Assembly (NCBI GenBank): GCA_945862545.1
Contig: CAMAYS010000063.1
Span: 1-10,726, forward strand
DNA length: 10,726 nucleotides
From: Casp-actino8 sp945862545
Lineage (GTDB): Bacteria > Actinomycetota > Acidimicrobiia > Acidimicrobiales > Ilumatobacteraceae
Direction: 5' to 3'
A model generated the notes under the pieces. The model was given only the letters and a program-made list of their open reading frames with translations, was not told the DNA's origin and made no database searches. Every line of letters starts with the position of its first letter. The stretch's first letter is position 1. A program made the position numbers and the translations under genes. This document shows, piece by piece, positions 7,779 to 10,726 of this stretch.

Positions 7779-7795
7779 TCACGGACTTTCCGTGA
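7779..7795 (+). promoter_or_regulatory. Hairpin covering the rimM start codon
   Basis: TCACGGA (7779-7785) pairs perfectly with TCCGTGA (7789-7795) across the triloop CTT. The 3' arm contains the rimM GTG start (7792-7794), and the 5' arm holds the only SD-like bases (GGA, 7783-7785). The structure would hide both from initiating ribosomes. The pairing is seen directly; the regulatory role is inferred. Confidence 0.55.
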
Positions 7796-8313
7796 TTGCT
7801 CATAATGTTCCCGATGGCCTTTTAGAAGTAGGTCGTTTTGGTCGCCCTCATGGTGTGAAGGGGCAGATCTACATCAAGTTGTCGACAGATCGTTCCGAGC
7901 GCGTTCAAGTTGGAGCGCGCTTGTGGGCCGGTGAATGGTTTGAGGTAGTGGCCCGCACATCAATGGCCAATACTGGCGTTGATCGCTGGGTCGTCGGCTT
8001 AGCGGGTTTTGATGATCGCAACCACATTGAAACTCTCGTCAATCGTGTTGTTTGGGCCGAGCCCATTGAGGATCCCGATGCTGTGTGGGTTCATCAAGTC
8101 ATTGGAGCGACAGTCATTGATGCTCAAGGCATTGATCGCGGAATTTGTATTGCAGTGTTAAAGAATCCGGCGAATGATCTTTTGGAACTTGAATCAGGGG
8201 CCTTGGTTCCTGTGTTGTTCGTTGAGAATGTGACGGCAGGCGATGATGGCTCGTTCATTGTAAAAATCAATCCGCCAGATGGTTTGTTCGAAGTTTTTGA
8301 GGACGCGAAGTAA
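7792..8313 (+). CDS. rimM: Ribosome maturation factor RimM
   Basis: 16S rRNA processing and 30S maturation factor that binds the subunit head through uS19. The 173-residue product has the N-terminal RimM barrel, opening LEVGRFGRPHGVKGQIYIK, and a C-terminal PRC-type barrel. The latter has VHQVIGATVIDAQGIDRG, NPANDLLELESG, ALVPVLFVENV and the closing INPPDGLFEV. The GTG at 7792 is the only start that keeps the conserved GRFGRPHG region with a normal lead; no ATG is available. It starts 20 bases after khpA, with its start codon inside a perfect hairpin, which predicts weak initiation. trmD follows 5 bases after the stop. Confidence 0.96.
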   Translation: MIAHNVPDGLLEVGRFGRPHGVKGQIYIKLSTDRSERVQVGARLWAGEWFEVVARTSMANTGVDRWVVGLAGFDDRNHIETLVNRVVWAEPIEDPDAVWVHQVIGATVIDAQGIDRGICIAVLKNPANDLLELESGALVPVLFVENVTAGDDGSFIVKINPPDGLFEVFEDAK

Positions 8314-8318
8314 GCACC

Positions 8319-9068
8319 ATGCGAGTCGATGTCTTCACTATCTTTCCGGGAATCGTGAATGGTTTTTGTTCGGAGAGTTTGCTCGGTAAATCGCGTGACA
8401 ATGGTTTGCTTGATTTGCGTTGCCACGATGTGCGTGAGCACACCACCGATGTCCATCGCACGGTAGATGACGCGCCCTTCGGTGGGGGAGCAGGCATGGT
8501 GATGCGCCCCGAGCCGATATTCGCTTGCGTCGAACATGTCGACCCGCCCCGGCCATTGTTTTTGTTGAGCCCCGGAGGACGCCGTTTTGATCAAAAGATG
8601 GCTGCCGAATTGGCTGCCACTCACAGCGCACCCTCGGGGGGATTCAGTTTGCTCTGTGGTCGTTATGAAGGTATTGATCACCGGGTCCGCGAGCACCTTG
8701 TGGATGGCGAAATCAGCATCGGTGATGTCGTCCTCTCGGGTGGTGAAGTGGCGGCCTGCTTGATCATCGAGGCAGTCACCCGCCTCCTGCCAGGAGCCAT
8801 GGGCAACGCCATGAGTCCCGTGACCGAGAGTTTTTCTGGCACGGGACTGCTGGAAGAGCCTCAATTCACCCGTCCAGCGGACTTCAGGGGCTGGGAGGTC
8901 CCAGACATCCTTCGGAGCGGTAACCACGCTCAGATCGACCGCTGGCGCCTCGCACAAGCCTTGCACCGCACCCTTGCGCAACGAAACGACCTGATTGAAG
9001 CCCGCAAAGGACTTTCAAATGATGAGCTCGCCTTGTTGGAAGAGTTCCCTGCTCTCCCGTATCCTTGA
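8319..9068 (+). CDS. trmD: tRNA (guanine-37-N1)-methyltransferase TrmD
   Basis: SPOUT-class dimeric enzyme that methylates G37 next to the anticodon using S-adenosylmethionine, preventing +1 frameshifts. The 249-residue length is normal. Visible regions are MRVDVFTIFP, HRTVDDAPFGGGAGMVM (46-62), the trefoil-knot cofactor site LLCGRYEGIDHRV (111-123) and SIGDVVLSGGE (133-143), then FTRPADFRGWEVPDIL and SGNHAQIDRWR. The residue aligned by eye with the E. coli catalytic base Asp169 is Glu170 (TESF instead of EDSF); other key residues are kept. The start is an ATG 5 bases after rimM, with at most a weak GAAG, so translational coupling to rimM is likely. Confidence 0.98.
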   Translation: MRVDVFTIFPGIVNGFCSESLLGKSRDNGLLDLRCHDVREHTTDVHRTVDDAPFGGGAGMVMRPEPIFACVEHVDPPRPLFLLSPGGRRFDQKMAAELAATHSAPSGGFSLLCGRYEGIDHRVREHLVDGEISIGDVVLSGGEVAACLIIEAVTRLLPGAMGNAMSPVTESFSGTGLLEEPQFTRPADFRGWEVPDILRSGNHAQIDRWRLAQALHRTLAQRNDLIEARKGLSNDELALLEEFPALPYP

Positions 9069-9098
9069 CAAGCCGTGTCTGCGATCTTCAAAGGTCGT
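9065..9098 (+). promoter_or_regulatory. Possible rplS promoter box and leader hairpin
   Basis: A perfect TTGACA (9065-9070) overlaps the trmD stop, but no good -10 lies 16-18 bases downstream (best is TTCAAA). GCGATC (9081-9086) can pair with GGTCGT (9093-9098), including two G-U pairs, around a 6-base loop. This 61-base gap could carry a separate rplS promoter or an mRNA leader structure. Both readings are weak. Confidence 0.25.
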
Positions 9099-9115
9099 AT
9101 GTCCCCGAAATATCT

Positions 9116-9120
9116 GAGGA
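9116..9120 (+). promoter_or_regulatory. Strong ribosome binding site of rplS
   Basis: GAGGA lies 9 bases before the rplS ATG. With rpsP it marks the two ribosomal-protein genes as the only ones here with a good SD. Confidence 0.75.
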
Positions 9121-9129
9121 ACTCTCGCC

Positions 9130-9477
9130 ATGAAGACCACCGACATAGTTGACCTACAAAACCTCCGCACGGACATTCCGGTGTTCGGACCCGGAGATGA
9201 ACTCAAGGTTCATGTGCGCGTTGTGGAGAGCGGCAAAGAGCGAATCCAGATTTTCCAGGGCAATGTCATTGGTCGTCACGGTTCGGGCATTCAAGAGACC
9301 TACACCGTTCGTAAATTGAGCTACGGCGTTGGTGTTGAGCGCACATTCCCAGTGCACAGCCCAACAGTGGCAAAAATTGAAGTGATGAAGCGTGGCGATG
9401 TTCGTCGCGCCAAGTTGTATTACTTGCGTGACCGCACCGGTAAGGCTGCCAAGGTCCGCGAGAAGCGCGACTTCTGA
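9130..9477 (+). CDS. rplS: 50S ribosomal protein bL19
   Basis: Large-subunit protein at the 30S-50S interface. The 115-residue product contains the bL19 core: FGPGDELKVHVRVVESGKER, then IQIFQGNVIGRHGSGIQETYTVRK, YGVGVERTFPVHSP, and the basic C-terminal region RRAKLYYLRDRTGKAAKV. Its length is normal. It follows trmD after 61 bases, a gap that may hold its own control signals, and has a good GAGGA site. In many Actinobacteria lepB and rnhB come next, but here the DUF2469 gene starts only 39 bases after the stop. Confidence 0.98.
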   Translation: MKTTDIVDLQNLRTDIPVFGPGDELKVHVRVVESGKERIQIFQGNVIGRHGSGIQETYTVRKLSYGVGVERTFPVHSPTVAKIEVMKRGDVRRAKLYYLRDRTGKAAKVREKRDF

Positions 9478-9516
9478 TTTCATTGGCCACAGAGCCCCTG
9501 TCTTGAGTACGACACA

Positions 9517-9828
9517 TTGAGCACCGACGATCTCGAAGATTTCGAGGCTGATCGAGAGCTCCATCTTGCGCAGGAGTATCAAGACGTAGCGGGAATGTTT
9601 CGTTACGCCATTGAAACCGAGCGCCGGTTTTACTTGGCCAATACTGTCGAAGTCAACATTAAAGGCGACAGCGCTCGGCCACTCATTGAAGTGGAGTTAA
9701 CAGACGCATGGGTCTGGGACATGTACCGCAAGAGCCGATTCGTCCCGAAGGTACGAATCCTCAGTTTCAAAGACGTCAACGTCGAAGAGTTGCCTCAAGA
9801 CGACTTGATCGAAATCAACAAGGCCTAG
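9517..9828 (+). CDS. DUF2469 family protein (Rv2901c-like)
   Basis: Small acidic protein of unknown function, conserved across Actinobacteria and found near rplS/rnhB/yraN. The 103-residue product matches my memory of mycobacterial Rv2901c along its length: the start MSTDDLEDFEADRELHLAQE, the core FRYAIETERRFYLANTVEV, and DAWVWDMYRKSRFVPKVRIL followed by FKDVNVEEL. There is no signal peptide or membrane segment, so it is presumably cytoplasmic. I chose the TTG at 9517 because it reproduces the family N terminus; an in-frame ATG appears only well inside. The SD is weak (TTGAG). yraN begins about 20 bases after the stop. Confidence 0.93.
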   Translation: MSTDDLEDFEADRELHLAQEYQDVAGMFRYAIETERRFYLANTVEVNIKGDSARPLIEVELTDAWVWDMYRKSRFVPKVRILSFKDVNVEELPQDDLIEINKA

Positions 9829-9848
9829 AACTCGCTCACAATCAAAGT

Positions 9849-10184
9849 TTGGGAGCGTGGGGAGAAGACCTGACGACGCAGTGGTACACCGACCACGGGT
9901 ATGTCATCGTGCAACGTAATTGGCGTTGTAGCGATGGAGAAATTGACATCATCGCGATGATTGAAAAAACATTGGTGATGTGTGAAGTGAAAACGCGTGC
10001 CACGGCCGACTTCGGCTCTCCTGCATTGGCCGTTGGCATTGTCAAGCAACAACGTCTGCGCAAGTTGGCTGGTTTGTGGTTGGCGCAAAATCCGGGGAAC
10101 CATCACGCCATTCGTTTTGATGTGGCCGCTGTCGTAGGACCTCGCGAGAAACCTCTGATTGACATTTTTGAAGCGGCGTTTTAG
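9849..10184 (+). CDS. yraN: UPF0102 / YraN family nuclease-like protein
   Basis: Member of the YraN family, which has a PD-(D/E)XK (Holliday-junction-resolvase-like) fold; its cellular role is not settled. Visible motifs are GAWGEDLTTQWY (Glu6), NWRCSDGEIDIIA (Asp33), VMCEVKTRATADFGSP (Glu46, Lys48), and KQQRLRKLAGLWL, then IRFDVAAV. Together these give the fold's Glu-Asp-ExK set. The start is uncertain. The TTG at 9849 gives 111 residues and begins right at the conserved block. The only earlier in-frame start is an ATG at 9708, deep inside the DUF2469 gene, which would add a basic 47-residue extension typical of a shadow reading. No SD is seen. The stop overlaps the stop of the convergent minus-strand gene. 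Confidence 0.88.
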   Translation: MGAWGEDLTTQWYTDHGYVIVQRNWRCSDGEIDIIAMIEKTLVMCEVKTRATADFGSPALAVGIVKQQRLRKLAGLWLAQNPGNHHAIRFDVAAVVGPREKPLIDIFEAAF

Positions 10185-10435
10185 GCATCAAGTTTGAGTT
10201 GTCGGTCCCAGCAGGTGTAGTGCCAGTGACGGCGAAGATCTGGGGCCTCAGCGGGGACCGCCACATTATGTCCCATGCCCGCTGGGATCTCTTGATGACA
10301 GCCAGGGCAGATATAGGTCTTGAGGGCTTGATAGGGCTGGATCCGGCGTACCTCAACTGGACCGTACAGACCATTCCAGATGCCCAGCACAGGCTTCTTG
10401 TTGGTTTTTTTCGAGGGCTTCTTGGCACTTACCAC
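10181..10435 (-). CDS. Small CxxC putative zinc-binding protein
   Basis: Conserved-looking actinobacterial small protein without a function I can name. The 84-residue product has a Lys-rich start (SAKKPSKKTNKK), a middle QALKTYICPGCHQEIPAG with CxxC (Cys43, Cys46), His56, and RRHWHYTCW (His70, His72, Cys75), then ends KLDA. The Cys/His set could bind one zinc ion. It starts at a GTG (10435-10433), only one codon after the TGA of the membrane microprotein and in the same frame. Its TAA overlaps the yraN TAG tail to tail. The two minus-strand genes are probably one transcript. The pattern C-P-G-C...H-W-H-x-x-C-W recurs in actinobacterial genomes from memory, which makes it real rather than a yraN-side shadow. 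Confidence 0.82.
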   Translation of the reverse strand: MVSAKKPSKKTNKKPVLGIWNGLYGPVEVRRIQPYQALKTYICPGCHQEIPAGMGHNVAVPAEAPDLRRHWHYTCWDRQLKLDA

Positions 10436-10438
10436 AAG

Positions 10439-10558
10439 TCAACCGAAGAATGCCCACACGACAAGGGCTAGTGAAGCGATGGCAGCAGCGATCACAAATA
10501 AATAGTCGGCTCGTTTGGCTTGAAATTTCCGATAAGGGTTAAATCCCATAGGACTCAT
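10439..10558 (-). CDS. 39-residue single-helix membrane protein
   Basis: Short gene found by translating the reverse strand. It starts MSPMGFNPYRKFQAKRADY, a basic N-terminal segment, then one hydrophobic helix of about 20 residues (YLFVIAAAIASLALVVWAFF), ending Gly-stop. The positive-inside rule predicts a cytoplasmic N terminus. Similar small proteins starting MxFNPxR occur in Actinobacteria next to the CxxC protein, as I recall. A second in-frame ATG at 10549 gives a 36-residue form starting MGFNPYR, which may be the real start: a GATAAT box at 10562-10557 would place a transcript start near it. The stop TGA (10441-10439) is followed by one codon and then the GTG of the CxxC gene, in frame. 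Function unknown. Confidence 0.75.
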   Translation of the reverse strand: MSPMGFNPYRKFQAKRADYLFVIAAAIASLALVVWAFFG

Positions 10559-10571
10559 TATCGTTCAAGAG
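10556..10571. promoter_or_regulatory. Divergent start region with near-symmetrical -10 boxes
   Basis: The two outward start codons (10558 on minus, 10572 on plus) are 13 bases apart. The same bases read CATTAT on the plus strand (10556-10561), 10 bases before the plus ATG, and GATAAT on the minus strand (10562-10557), 7 bases before the second minus ATG. A shared bidirectional promoter producing leaderless messages is possible. No convincing -35 box was found for either side. Confidence 0.35.
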
Positions 10572-10726
10572 ATGAGCACAACCTCGGATACAACTCCAAA
10601 GAATTATGAAACCTTATTAGTCGACCGAGTTGACGGCGTGGTGACGATCACTTTCAACCGACCCAAGAGCAAGAATGCGGTCAATGGAGCGATGTGGATT
10701 GAATTGTTGGAAGTCCTCACTGAGAT
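10572..10726 (+). CDS. Enoyl-CoA hydratase/isomerase family protein (3' end missing)
   Basis: The first 51 codons of a crotonase-superfamily gene run off the window. After a short polar start, MSTTSDTTPKN, the sequence gives TLLVDRVDGVVTITFNRP, then KSKNAVNGAMWIELLEVLTE. That is the typical first strand pair, the NRP(K/E)xxNA(V/M) motif and the first helix of enoyl-CoA hydratases, which act in fatty-acid or related acyl-CoA metabolism. The oxyanion-hole and catalytic residues lie beyond the window, so the substrate and exact reaction cannot be told. AAGAG sits directly against the ATG, too close to be a normal SD. The gene is transcribed away from the membrane microprotein and marks the end of the translation cluster. 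Confidence 0.92.
   Translation, partial: MSTTSDTTPKNYETLLVDRVDGVVTITFNRPKSKNAVNGAMWIELLEVLTE

Noticed and set aside
8124..8981. Long open frame of 285 codons on the minus strand
   Set aside because: It lies opposite rimM and trmD, both certain by motif. Its product shows no recognisable domain and has the composition of an antisense shadow.
9065..9093. Full rplS promoter based on the perfect TTGACA
   Set aside because: No acceptable -10 lies at 16-18 bases, and the box overlaps the trmD stop; kept only as a weak regulatory note.
10199..10471. Plus-strand open frame of 90 codons
   Set aside because: The minus strand here has the CxxC/HWHxxCW protein, which looks conserved; the plus frame has no motif and no SD.
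1..10726. CRISPR arrays, tRNA genes, insertion sequences or phage genes
   Set aside because: None seen. There are no regularly spaced repeats, cloverleaf sequences, transposase motifs or terminal inverted repeats; the genes are tightly packed housekeeping genes.

Overview
The window is a compact chromosomal housekeeping segment from an actinobacterium of moderate GC content. The gene order smc-ftsY-[lipoprotein]-ffh-rpsP-khpA-rimM-trmD-rplS-DUF2469-yraN is the classical actinobacterial SRP / trmD-operon neighbourhood. The DUF2469 gene (homologous to mycobacterial Rv2901c) and the small CxxC protein are typical of Actinobacteria. The moderate GC, frequent lack of Shine-Dalgarno (SD) sequences and a lipoprotein between ftsY and ffh make me think of an aquatic Acidimicrobiia-like lineage, but that placement is inference.

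Layout. 1-2919: 3' part of smc (chromosome condensation), whose N-terminal ATPase half lies before the window. 2932-3984: ftsY, the SRP receptor. 4044-5636: an unrecognised lipoprotein with a C-terminal domain resembling I78 peptidase inhibitors. 5682-7097: ffh, the SRP GTPase. 7225-9477: rpsP, khpA, rimM, trmD and rplS, which supply two ribosomal proteins, an RNA chaperone, a 30S maturation factor and a tRNA m1G37 methyltransferase. 9517-10184: DUF2469 gene and yraN. 10181-10558, minus strand: a CxxC putative zinc-binding protein and a 39-residue one-helix membrane protein that was found by reading the reverse strand directly. 10572-10726: start of an enoyl-CoA hydratase/isomerase gene. No gene-free stretch exceeds 300 bases; the longest gap is 7098-7224, before rpsP. 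I see no tRNA, rRNA, CRISPR array, insertion sequence or phage gene.

How the parts fit. FtsY and Ffh are the two partner GTPases of co-translational membrane targeting, and the intervening gene encodes a protein that would itself be exported. The second half is a translation operon. Only the two ribosomal-protein genes (rpsP, rplS) have good SD sequences, while the low-demand enzymes lack them, and the rimM start codon lies in a perfect 7-bp hairpin. Both features suggest built-in differential translation.

The most interesting leads are: the lipoprotein and its ECF-like promoter motif, which recurs with the same spacing before ffh; the rimM start-codon hairpin; the two small minus-strand genes, separated in the same frame by a single TGA; and the 13-bp divergent start region. 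I did not find an obviously new multi-gene system.
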